A DNA stretch of 64,000 bases. Origin: BD2-11 sp965115885. Lineage in GTDB: Bacteria > Gemmatimonadota > Gemmatimonadetes > Longimicrobiales > Gaopeijiaceae. Made by a program: the position numbers and the translations under genes. The first letter of the stretch is position 1. Each line of letters starts with the position of its first letter. The DNA lies in NCBI GenBank assembly GCA_965115885.1, contig OZ220479.1, positions 744,001-808,000 of the forward strand. Reading direction: 5' to 3'. Under the pieces are notes generated by a model that ran no database searches, had not been told where the DNA came from, and saw only the letters and a program-made list of their open reading frames with translations. Below, piece by piece: positions 56,391 through 64,000 of this stretch.

Positions 56391-57896
56391 GTGCTGGAAT
56401 CGGTCCTGATCGCCAACCGCGGCGAGATCGCGTTGCGCATCGTGCGCGCCTGCCGGGAGCTGGGGGTGCGGAGCGTCGCGGTGTGCTCGGAGGCGGACCG
56501 CGCCGCGCCCCACGCGCTCGCGGCCGACGAAACCTACGAGATCGGCCCCGCCCCTTCCGGGGAGAGCTACTTGCGCGTGGACCGCCTGCTCGAGGCCGCG
56601 GCCCGCTCGGGGGCGCAGGCGGTGCATCCCGGGTACGGCTTCCTCTCTGAGCGGGCGGAATTCGCCCGCGCGGTCCGGGACGCCGGGCTGGTTTTCATCG
56701 GTCCCAAGCCCGAGACCATCGCCGCCATGGGCGACAAAATACGCGCCCGCAGGCTGATGCGGGCGGCGGGCACCCCGGTGATCCCGGGTTCCGAGAGTCC
56801 GTTGCGCGACGCGGCCGAGGCGGTCCGGGAGGCCCGCAGGATCGGCTTTCCGGTGCTGCTCAAGGCGGTGGCGGGGGGCGGGGGCAAGGGGATGCGCGTG
56901 GTGAAAGGGCCGCACGAGATGGAACGGGCGCTGGCGGCGGCGGGCCGGGAGGCCGAGGCGGCCTTCGGCGAAGCGGCGGTCTATTTGGAACGCCACCTGC
57001 ACGCGCCCCGGCACATCGAGGTGCAGGTGCTGGGCGACGAGCACGGCAACCTCGTGCACTTGGGCGAGCGCGAGTGCTCCATCCAGCGGCGGCACCAGAA
57101 GCTGGTGGAGGAGTCGCCCTCTCCCGGGAGCACGCCGCAACTGAGGGCGCGCATGGGCGAGGCCGCGGTGCGGGCGGCGCGGGCGGTCGGCTACGTGGGC
57201 GCGGGCACCGTCGAGTTTCTTCACTTGGACGGCGGCTACTACTTTCTGGAGATGAACACCCGCCTCCAGGTCGAGCACCCGGTGACCGAGATGGTCACCG
57301 GGATCGACTTGGTCGAATGGCAGTTGCGGGTGGCGGCGGGGGAAGCGCTTTCCTTCACGCAGGACGACGTCCGTCCGAATGGGCACGCCGTCGAGTGCCG
57401 CATCGCCAGCGAGGATCCCTTCCGGGGTTTTTTGCCGGCCACCGGACGGGTGGAGGCGCTGGAGGTGCCGACGGGCGCCGGGGTGCGTTGGGACGGCGGC
57501 GTCCGTCCCGGGCTCGAGATCGGACCCCACTACGACCCGTTGCTGGGCAAGCTGGTCGCTTGGGGGCCGGACCGCGCCGGGGCGGTTCGGCGCATGGCGC
57601 GCGCGCTGGACGAACTGGTCCTCGTGGGAGTGCCCACCAGCGCGCCCTTCCACCGGCGCGTGATGCGTCACGAAGCCTTCCTGCGGGGCGAGCTGAGCGT
57701 CCGCTTCGTCGAGGATCATCCCGAACTGACCGCCGCCGCCGTCGACGCGGAGACGCTCGGGGTGGTGGCGGCCGCCGCGGCCTTGCTGGAGGACGACGCG
57801 CGCGGGGTTCGCTCCGCGCGCGCGGAGCGCGCGGACGGGCGCCGGGACTTCTCGGCGTGGCGACGCGCGGGGGCGGCTTGGACGGCCTTGCCGTGA
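56391..57896 (+). CDS. pccA: Acyl-CoA carboxylase, biotin carboxylase subunit
   Basis: A 501-residue ATP-grasp enzyme that carboxylates biotin. VLIANRGEIALRIVRACREL begins the biotin carboxylase N-domain. KAVAGGGGKGMRVV is the ATP-binding Gly-rich loop, and CSIQRRHQKLVEE, FLEMNTRLQVEHPVTEMV and HAVECRIASEDPFRGFLPA carry the metal and catalytic residues. Unlike typical PccA or MccA, it ends without a biotinyl domain. It begins at GTG 56391, and its stop overlaps the GTG of the separate carrier gene. Confidence 0.93.
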   Translation: MLESVLIANRGEIALRIVRACRELGVRSVAVCSEADRAAPHALAADETYEIGPAPSGESYLRVDRLLEAAARSGAQAVHPGYGFLSERAEFARAVRDAGLVFIGPKPETIAAMGDKIRARRLMRAAGTPVIPGSESPLRDAAEAVREARRIGFPVLLKAVAGGGGKGMRVVKGPHEMERALAAAGREAEAAFGEAAVYLERHLHAPRHIEVQVLGDEHGNLVHLGERECSIQRRHQKLVEESPSPGSTPQLRARMGEAAVRAARAVGYVGAGTVEFLHLDGGYYFLEMNTRLQVEHPVTEMVTGIDLVEWQLRVAAGEALSFTQDDVRPNGHAVECRIASEDPFRGFLPATGRVEALEVPTGAGVRWDGGVRPGLEIGPHYDPLLGKLVAWGPDRAGAVRRMARALDELVLVGVPTSAPFHRRVMRHEAFLRGELSVRFVEDHPELTAAAVDAETLGVVAAAAALLEDDARGVRSARAERADGRRDFSAWRRAGAAWTALP

Positions 57897-58489
57897 ACGG
57901 GGCGGGAGGTCGGGGGTGGGGTGGGGCGACGCGCTATCGCGTCTCCGTCGGGACGCGGGTTCTGCAGGTCGAGGTGGACGGCGAGGCCGGACGGGCGAAG
58001 GGCGCCGGCGGCGAGGTGCGGGTGCTCGAGCGCGGCCGCGACTCCTCGCTCTGCCTGTCGGTCGAGGGCCGACCGCGCCGCGTGTTCGGGGTCCGATCCG
58101 GCCCGGGCGTTTGGGAGATCCACCACCGCGGACGCTCGTTCCGGGTGGAGGTCGCGGACGAGAGAAGCTGGCGGGTGCGCCGGGCGCGGCGGGAGAACGG
58201 GGCCGCCCCGCTCCCCGGCCTCGAGCCTCTGCGCGCGCCCATGCCGGGGCTCGTGCTGCGGGTGGAGGTGGACGAGGATCAGGAAGTCGCCCGAGGCCAA
58301 GGACTGTTGGTCGTGGAGGCCATGAAGATGGAGAACGAGCTCCGCGCCCCCGCCTCCGGGCGCGTGCGTCGGGTGCTCGTCGCGGCCGGGGAACCCGTCC
58401 GGCGGGGCGACGTCCTGATCGAGTTCGCCCATGATGCGGCCGATGCCCGCAACGGTCGAGGTCTCCCGGCGGGCGGAGCGGAGCCGTGA
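57893..58489 (+). CDS. Biotinyl carrier protein subunit
   Basis: A 198-residue protein whose last 75 residues are a biotinyl domain with EAMKMENEL, the biotinylated lysine being Lys145. The N-terminal part (VGTRVLQVEVDGEAG, VWEIHHRGRSFRVEV) is the linker-type beta domain that mediates subunit contact in propionyl-CoA carboxylase. It replaces the fused domain missing from the biotin carboxylase. It starts at GTG 57893, and its stop overlaps the GTG start of the mutase gene. Confidence 0.92.
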   Translation: MNGAGGRGWGGATRYRVSVGTRVLQVEVDGEAGRAKGAGGEVRVLERGRDSSLCLSVEGRPRRVFGVRSGPGVWEIHHRGRSFRVEVADERSWRVRRARRENGAAPLPGLEPLRAPMPGLVLRVEVDEDQEVARGQGLLVVEAMKMENELRAPASGRVRRVLVAAGEPVRRGDVLIEFAHDAADARNGRGLPAGGAEP

Positions 58490-60060
58490 GCGGCGGTTCG
58501 CGTCCGGCCACCGACAGCGGCATCCCGGTCCGGCGCCTGTACGGCCCCGACGCCTCGGATCGAGTCTCCGGCGGCGGCCCGGGCGAGCCGGGGACGTTCC
58601 CGTTCACGCGCGGCATCCACCGCACCATGTACCGGGGTCGTCCCTGGACGATGCGCCAGTACGCCGGCTTCGGCACCGCGGCCGAGACCAACCGCCGCTA
58701 TCGCTATCTGCTCGCCAGCGGCACCAACGGGCTCTCGGTCGCCTTCGACCTCCCCACTCAGATGGGCTACGACTCCGACCACCCCGCGGCCGCCGGCGAG
58801 GTGGGTCGGGTCGGGGTGGCGATCGACTCCATCGAGGACATGCGCCTGCTTTTCGACGGGATCGCGCTGGAGGACGTCTCCACTTCCATGACCATCAACG
58901 CGACCGCGGCGATTCTGCTCGCGCTCTACGTCGCGCTGGCCGACGAGCGGGGCGTGGCGCGCGCGCGGCTGGCCGGGACCGTGCAGAACGACATTCTCAA
59001 GGAATACGTCGCGCGCGGCACTTACGTCTGGCCGACGGAACCTTCGTTGCGCTTGGTGTCGGACGTCCTCGCCTTCTGCGCGCGTGAGCTGCCCCGGTGG
59101 AACGCGGTGTCGATCTCGGGCTACCACATCCGCGAGGCCGGCTCGACCGCGCCCCAGGAAATCGCTTTCACCTTCGCCAACGGGCTCGAGTACGTACGTC
59201 GCGCGCTCGCGCGCGGGGCGGCGCTCGAGGATTTCGCGCCCAGGCTCTCGTTCTTTTTCGCGGCGCACAACGATCTCTTGGAGGAGGTGGCCAAGTTCCG
59301 CGCCGCGCGCCGACTGTGGGCGCGGCTGATGCGCGAGCGGTTCGGGGCCTCCGGTCGGAGCGCGCGGTTGCGCTTCCACACCCAGACCGGCGGCTCGACG
59401 CTCACCGCCCAGCAGCCGCTCAACAACGTGGCGCGCACCACCCTCCAGGCGCTCGCGGCGGTGCTCGGGGGGACCCAGTCGCTGCACACCAACGGGTACG
59501 ACGAGGCGCTCGCCCTTCCCACCGAGGAATCCGCGCGCACCGCCCTGCGTACGCAACAGATCCTGTTGCACGAGAGCGGAGCGGCGCGCACGGTCGATCC
59601 GCTGGGAGGGAGCTATTTCGTCGAGGCGTTGACCGACGAGATCGAAGCGCGCGCCCGCGCGCACCTGGAGCGCATCGCCGAATTGGGCGGAGCCGCGCGG
59701 TCGCTCGACTACATGCGCGACCGCATCCATCGCTCGGCGTATCGTACCCAACTCGCGATCGAAGCTGGCGAGAAGGTGGTGGTGGGCGTGAACCGCCACG
59801 TTGCCCAGGGGGGTGCGGAGCCGCCGCGCCGCTCCCCCGATTACCGGGCTCTCGAAGCCGGACAGCGCGCCAGGGTGGCCGAACTGCGTTCCGGCAGGGA
59901 CGGCCCAAAGGTCGCTCGCGCCCTCCGCCGGGTGCGCGAGACGGCGCGCACGGACGCCAACTTGATGCCGCCCATGGTGGCCGCCGTGCGCACCCGTGCG
60001 ACCTTGGGCGAGATCAGCGGCGTGCTGACGGAGGAATGGGGGAGATACGCCGGGCATTGA
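58486..60060 (+). CDS. Methylmalonyl-CoA mutase, catalytic (large) domain subunit
   Basis: A 524-residue substrate-binding barrel of the B12-dependent acyl-CoA mutases. MYRGRPWTMRQYAGFGTAAETNRRYRYL, DLPTQMGYDSDHP, NDILKEYVARGTYVWP and HTQTGGSTLTAQQPLNNVAR are conserved. The protein ends before any B12-binding domain (no DxHxxG motif), so the cobalamin subunit must be encoded separately, outside this operon or window. Other mutases (ethylmalonyl, isobutyryl) use a similar domain. The upstream carboxylase fits methylmalonyl-CoA. GTG 58486 overlaps the previous stop. Confidence 0.88.
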   Translation: MSGGSRPATDSGIPVRRLYGPDASDRVSGGGPGEPGTFPFTRGIHRTMYRGRPWTMRQYAGFGTAAETNRRYRYLLASGTNGLSVAFDLPTQMGYDSDHPAAAGEVGRVGVAIDSIEDMRLLFDGIALEDVSTSMTINATAAILLALYVALADERGVARARLAGTVQNDILKEYVARGTYVWPTEPSLRLVSDVLAFCARELPRWNAVSISGYHIREAGSTAPQEIAFTFANGLEYVRRALARGAALEDFAPRLSFFFAAHNDLLEEVAKFRAARRLWARLMRERFGASGRSARLRFHTQTGGSTLTAQQPLNNVARTTLQALAAVLGGTQSLHTNGYDEALALPTEESARTALRTQQILLHESGAARTVDPLGGSYFVEALTDEIEARARAHLERIAELGGAARSLDYMRDRIHRSAYRTQLAIEAGEKVVVGVNRHVAQGGAEPPRRSPDYRALEAGQRARVAELRSGRDGPKVARALRRVRETARTDANLMPPMVAAVRTRATLGEISGVLTEEWGRYAGH

Positions 60061-60198
60061 GTCGGCTTCCGAATTTCCGCCCCGGGCACCGACTCCGCGT
60101 GCTGGCGTCGCTTGAGGCGACGGACACGTTGGTGGCCCCTCGAGCTCGGACGAGAAGTTTCGAGGCGGCGTCTTTCTCGCGGCGAGACGAGAGTCTCG

Positions 60199-60250
60199 GA
60201 AATCTGAGGGGAGGGCCTCAGATTTCTGAGGTTTCCTCGGATTTCCGAGG
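60199..60250 (+). terminator. Paired hairpins downstream of the mutase gene, possible terminator
   Basis: GAAATCTGAGG (60199-60209) pairs with CCTCAGATTTC (60216-60226) around a 6-nt loop. CCTCGG-ATTT-CCGAGG follows at 60235-60250. There is no T-run, so it may act as a terminator only with a factor or as an mRNA end stabiliser. The two stems share sequence (CCTC, GATTTC) and could exchange partners. Confidence 0.4.
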
Positions 60251-60544
60251 CTTCGAGGCACGGAGATGGAGCCACAACCTGTTTATATGCAAGCATTTGC
60301 AGAATATTGCCGTTTTCGGCACGAGATTTGCATAGGAATGCCGTCGTCGAGTCACGCTACACACAGGGGACACGCGCTACGACATGAGCGTCGAACACCT
60401 GTACCGGGTCCGCGGGGTCGCGGCCCGGGAGAACGCGGGCCGCGACGCCCGCGACTCGAACCGGCCGGAGTCGCCGTCGGCGCGCGGAGGCGCGCGGGCG
60501 CGAGCCTTGCCGGAGGGCGCGCGAGTCCGTAGGCTCGCGGGGAG

Positions 60545-60600
60545 GCCAGCCCGCCAGCCCGCCAGCCCGCCAGCCCGCCAGCCCGCCAGCCCGCCAGCCC
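60545..60600. repeat. Tandem repeat, GCCAGCCC x7
   Basis: Seven perfect, uninterrupted 8-bp units (56 bp) in the intergenic region before the repeat lipoprotein. An 8-bp unit changes spacing but not a reading frame here, since no gene is seen. It may vary in copy number between strains. Confidence 0.9.
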
Positions 60601-61011
60601 GGTTCAGTAAAGGCGGGGCTCCGCGAGCGCTTTCGCGGGGTTCTTCTCGGGGGTCGCGGGGCTTCTTCCTCTTCCGGATCCGGGAGTTTCCGGTTGCGCC
60701 TTCGTGTGGGAAGGCGTGCCGTGGCGCGTCGTATCGGTGCGCCCGTTCGGCGCGCGCCGCCGCACGACGCCACGTCCTCCGTCGCGGATTCCTCGGGAGC
60801 CGCCGCCCGGCGCGTCGGCGGAGTTTCCGCGTCCACTGGGGTTTTCGACAACACCGCGCGCGCGCCTAGGCGCGCGCCGCGCAACGCTTTCGTGCGTCGG
60901 CACGGGTCCGGGTCTTCCGGGCGTCGGTCGGCGCATGTCCCCGGGGGGCGGCCGTCGCAGGGTGCGGCGGCGCTGCGACCCTCCGATTCACCCTTCGCAA
61001 GGGAAGGTACC

Positions 61012-64000
61012 ATGAACAGACTCAAGCTCTTGACCACGGCAACGCTGGCGTCGCTCGTCTTCGCGGCGTGCGACGAGGGTTCCCCGCCGCCGGTGGATCC
61101 GCCGGATCCGCCGACGCCGGTGGGCACGATCTCGGGCACGGTGACGATCGAGGGGACGGCGGTCGCGGGGGTGTCGGCGACGCTGTCGTCGGGCGCGAGC
61201 GCGACGACGGGCGCGGGCGGCGACTTCTCGTTCGCGGGCGTCGAGGCGGGGACGTACACGGTGACGATCTCGGGCTACCCGGAGGACGCGACGTTCGCGC
61301 AGGCGACGCAGTCGGCGACGATCGCGACGGACGGGGAGAACGTGCGGTTGAGCTTCGCGGGGGAGTACGTGCGTTCGTCGGCGGTGGTGGGAGCGGTGGT
61401 GGCGGCGGACGCGGCGATGAGCGGAGGGGACGGGCAGCCGGAGACGCTGTCGGGGGTGACGGTGAAGTTGGGCGGGGAGCACGCGACGGGCGAGACGGTG
61501 CGGACGGGGATGGACGGCGGGTTCGCGTTCACGGGGCTTCGGGCGGGGACGTACACGGTGGAGATTTCGGGCTACCCGGAGGACGTGACGTTCGAGACGA
61601 AGGCGATGGAGGTGGAGGTGGAGGCGGGCGAAGTGGGGAACGCGGACTTCACGGGCCACTGGGTGCGCACGTCGGCGGTGGAGGGTCGTGTGGCGATCGA
61701 GGGCGAGGGGTTGGCGGGGGTGACGGTGACGCTGTCGGGCGGTCCTGCGGAGGAGAGCCGCAGGGCGACGACGGACGCGGACGGGATGTACCGGTTCGAG
61801 GAACTGCGCGCGGGCGCGTACGAGGTGAGCATCGCGGGCGGGTTCAAAGCGGAGGACTACGAGTTCGCGTCGACGTCTCGGGAGGTGAGCGTGGAGATGG
61901 ACGAGACGGCGACGGTGTCGTTCACGGGGGTGTTGCTGCGGACGTCGGGGATCAGCGGTCGGGTGAGCGTGGAGGGGATGGGATTGAGCGGAGTCGAGGT
62001 GACGCTGTCGGGGGCGGACGAGGAGCGAACGGAGACGACGGACGCGAGCGGACAGTACGCGTTCACGGGGTTGGCGGCGGGGGACTACGCGGTGTCGATC
62101 GGAGTGGAGGGCGAGGCGTACGTGTTCGGGACGACGAGCATGGACGTGACGGTGGCGGACGACGAGTCGAAGATCGTGAACTTCGAGGGGGAGCACGCGA
62201 CGACGGCGAGCGTGTCGGGGATGGCGTACGTGGACGAGGGAACGAAGAACGACATGTTCGACGAGGGGGAGCATGCGCTGATGCGAGCGGGGATCCCGGT
62301 GGCGCTGGTGGGCCCGGGGGTGAACGAGCAGCGCTTGGGCGCGACGGACGAGGAGGGCGGGTTCTCGTTCGAGGGTCTGAAGGCGGGCTCGTACCAGCTG
62401 GTGGTGCTGATCGACGCGGATGCGTCGGCGATGCTGGCGAAGCACGACGTGGCGTACGGGGGTCCGTCGACGGGCTACGTGGTGGAGTTGGGAGTCGGGG
62501 AGGCGGCGACGCGGTCGTTGCCGTTCGACATAACGCACACGACGGTGGACTTCGAGGTGAAGTTGAAGAGCGGGGAGGCGACGGGGGACGCGCTACCGGA
62601 CGCGAAGGTGAGCCTGTACGCGGACATGGGCGGGGAGAACATGTCGGGGAGCGGCGTGACGGACGACGAGGGCATGGCGTCGATCCGTGTGGCGCGCGCG
62701 GGCACGACGGGCCACACGGTGTACGCGACGGTCGTTGCGGACGGCTACAGCGTGGACATGGGAGCGGGCAAGCAGGCGGTGAAGTGGGATCCTCAGGAGT
62801 GGAGGGTGTCGGCGAAGAACGTGGCCGACGTGGTGAACATGAAGGTGGACGTGTCGGTGAGCGGGAAGACGGTGAAGACGGAGTTGGGCGGGGGCATGGC
62901 GTTGGGCGGCTGGGCGATCGGCGTGACGTCGGGGGAGGAGACGGTGGAGGGCGCGCCGAAGAAGCTGGACGAGGAGGGCATGGCGAAGCTGGAGACGACG
63001 GCGGAGTCGGTGCCGACGACCTACGCGTTCATGCTGGCGAAGGACCAGGACGACGAGTTGGACGGTGGGGAGAAGTACGAGTCGGAGGCTGTGGAGTACA
63101 CGCACACGGGTCTGAAGCTGGCGGGCGAGACGATGGAAGCGGGGACGCTCGAGGCGAGCTACGCGACGCAGACGTTGAAGGTGTACGTGCACCACGAGAA
63201 GGATCAGGTGGAGGGGTACACGGGGAACGTGCTGGGCGGGGACGAGCGGGCGAAGACGGGGTACGTGGACGTGTCGCTGCGCTACATGAGCGGGACGGGC
63301 CGGTCGCGCTCGTTCACGAAGGAGGAGTGGGATTCGAAGCACATGAGCGAGAAGGACGGGGTGGTGACGTTCCTGCACGTGCCGACGGACTACGACGTGG
63401 TGGTTCGCGCGAACGAGAGCGCGGCGGGTACGACGGCGGGGATCAAGTTGTTGGAACCTGACGAGCTCGAGGCGTACCGGGACGCGGAGGCGAACGGGCT
63501 GATGGGCGGAGCGTTCGGGTCGGAGGGCGGATTCGGGCACACGGTTTCGCTGTGTCCGTTGCAGGAGACGCTTCCTCAGGACCACGACGAGTGCGCGTCG
63601 TTCGCGTACGTGACGACGCATTCGGTGAAGGGCGAGGTGTGGCGCAAGAGCGTGACGGCGGCGAGTTCGGGGGACGGGTTCTCGACGGACACGATGAACC
63701 GGAAGAACTCGGGGGTGACGGTGGATCTGACGCCGGTCGAGGGGAAGAACCTGGCGGGCGAGGCGAAGACGTTCGCGGCGCTGGCGAAGGACGTGACGAC
63801 GACGACGACGGTGGACGAGACGTACCAGTTCGATTTCGGGAAGCTGGCGGCGGGCGCGTACGAAGCGAAGGCGTCGGCGGGCTGGCGGGTGCGCAAGAAG
63901 GGTGGCATGGAGCTGGGCACTGCGTTGAGCCCGCTGGGCGGAGCGGTGGAGCTGGAGGTGACGCCGTCGACGGGTACGGTGTACGGGCGGGTGAAGGGGA
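61012..64000 (+). CDS. Large repeat lipoprotein with carboxypeptidase-like/SdrD-B-like domains (partial, runs off window)
   Basis: An uninterrupted frame of about 996 codons begins at ATG 61012 (GGGAAGG upstream) and is still open at 64000. The N-terminus is a lipoprotein signal with lipobox VFAAC at residues 16-20 and a Pro-rich tether. Repeats of about 80-100 residues follow, each with a version of SGVTVTLSG...TTDADGMYRFEELRAGAYEVSI (broken here), the pattern of carboxypeptidase-regulatory/SdrD B domains. Repeats occur at about 35-115, 135-215, 220-305, 310-390 and 395-500, with more divergent modules after. The protein should be anchored at the outer surface and serve adhesion or structure. 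Codons end in G far more often than in neighbours (ACG, GCG, GTG, TCG, GGG), which also opens long false frames on the opposite strand. Confidence 0.85.
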   Translation, partial: MNRLKLLTTATLASLVFAACDEGSPPPVDPPDPPTPVGTISGTVTIEGTAVAGVSATLSSGASATTGAGGDFSFAGVEAGTYTVTISGYPEDATFAQATQSATIATDGENVRLSFAGEYVRSSAVVGAVVAADAAMSGGDGQPETLSGVTVKLGGEHATGETVRTGMDGGFAFTGLRAGTYTVEISGYPEDVTFETKAMEVEVEAGEVGNADFTGHWVRTSAVEGRVAIEGEGLAGVTVTLSGGPAEESRRATTDADGMYRFEELRAGAYEVSIAGGFKAEDYEFASTSREVSVEMDETATVSFTGVLLRTSGISGRVSVEGMGLSGVEVTLSGADEERTETTDASGQYAFTGLAAGDYAVSIGVEGEAYVFGTTSMDVTVADDESKIVNFEGEHATTASVSGMAYVDEGTKNDMFDEGEHALMRAGIPVALVGPGVNEQRLGATDEEGGFSFEGLKAGSYQLVVLIDADASAMLAKHDVAYGGPSTGYVVELGVGEAATRSLPFDITHTTVDFEVKLKSGEATGDALPDAKVSLYADMGGENMSGSGVTDDEGMASIRVARAGTTGHTVYATVVADGYSVDMGAGKQAVKWDPQEWRVSAKNVADVVNMKVDVSVSGKTVKTELGGGMALGGWAIGVTSGEETVEGAPKKLDEEGMAKLETTAESVPTTYAFMLAKDQDDELDGGEKYESEAVEYTHTGLKLAGETMEAGTLEASYATQTLKVYVHHEKDQVEGYTGNVLGGDERAKTGYVDVSLRYMSGTGRSRSFTKEEWDSKHMSEKDGVVTFLHVPTDYDVVVRANESAAGTTAGIKLLEPDELEAYRDAEANGLMGGAFGSEGGFGHTVSLCPLQETLPQDHDECASFAYVTTHSVKGEVWRKSVTAASSGDGFSTDTMNRKNSGVTVDLTPVEGKNLAGEAKTFAALAKDVTTTTTVDETYQFDFGKLAAGAYEAKASAGWRVRKKGGMELGTALSPLGGAVELEVTPSTGTVYGRVKG

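Larger units (their letters stand above)
60061..61011. other. Long intergenic region with hairpins, an AT-rich patch and an 8-bp tandem repeat
   Basis: No gene is supported in this 951-bp stretch. It contains a set of hairpins (60199-60250), an AT-rich island at about 60280-60345 with ATTTGCA repeats, and seven GCCAGCCC units. It probably ends transcription of the carboxylase/mutase operon and starts that of the lipoprotein. Confidence 0.5.

Noticed and set aside
60545..60600. GCCAGCCC array as a CRISPR
   Set aside because: Units are 8 bp with no spacers. It is a simple tandem repeat.
60988..62538. Long - strand frame and several + strand frames over the repeat lipoprotein
   Set aside because: They arise from the G-ended codons of the real gene starting at 61012. 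Translations are Arg/His-rich or Gly/Arg-rich low complexity.

Overview
The window is a high-GC bacterial chromosome segment with dense, often 4-nt-overlapping genes. The gene set combines an aroA-cmk fusion, RNase Z, TyrA and a six-domain ribosomal protein S1 with TonB-dependent receptors that have carboxypeptidase-like N-terminal domains, Tat-exported PLP enzymes and many lipoproteins. This looks most like a Gemmatimonadota-type, heterotrophic, diderm bacterium. That assignment is inference from gene style, not proof.

Layout. (1) 1-7.35 kb: one end of an integrative element, all on the + strand: coupling ATPase, VirB11/TrbB ATPase, an ArdC-like gene broken by an in-frame TAA, a winged-helix protein, a small membrane protein, an excisionase-like protein and a tyrosine integrase. 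(2) 7.4-9.2 kb: a two-gene ATPase plus TOPRIM-like module on the - strand, probably anti-phage. (3) 9.6-22.5 kb: a complete quinohemoprotein amine dehydrogenase locus: structural subunits QhpA, QhpB and QhpC; the maturation enzymes QhpD (radical SAM), QhpG (flavin monooxygenase) and QhpE (protease); and the exporter QhpF. An Ig/LVIVD-repeat secreted protein lies upstream. An amino-acid permease follows convergently. (4) 23.8-36.0 kb: a graveyard of insertion sequences (a broken integrase-core transposase with an inverted partial copy, an intact IS21, one full IS110 and a split IS110). It encloses an exported alpha-carbonic anhydrase, a LOG-like protein and a lipoprotein/TonB receptor/membrane protein operon. 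(5) 36.2-40.4 kb: a spermidine/putrescine-type ABC importer. (6) 40.9-41.5 kb: an exported peroxiredoxin whose catalytic codon is an in-frame TGA, best explained as selenocysteine. (7) 42-45 kb: tRNA-Leu(TAA) and two convergent Tat-exported PLP enzymes. (8) 45.2-54.8 kb: TonB receptor, RNase Z, tyrA, aroA-cmk, rpsA and a periplasmic-binding-like lipoprotein. (9) 54.8-60.1 kb: acyl-CoA carboxylase (three separate subunits) followed by a methylmalonyl-CoA mutase catalytic subunit. (10) 61.0-64.0 kb: a large repeat lipoprotein running off the window end, with strikingly G-ended codons.

How the genes fit together: primary amines would be oxidised in the periplasm by the tryptophylquinone enzyme. 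Polyamines and amino acids enter by the ABC and APC transporters, and exported PLP enzymes act on amino compounds outside the cytoplasm. Propionyl-CoA from amino-acid breakdown would be carboxylated and isomerised by the 54.8-60.1 kb operon. The strongest candidates for a second look are the selenocysteine peroxiredoxin with its downstream hairpin, the amine dehydrogenase peptide-maturation locus, and the structured non-coding ends of the IS110 copies.
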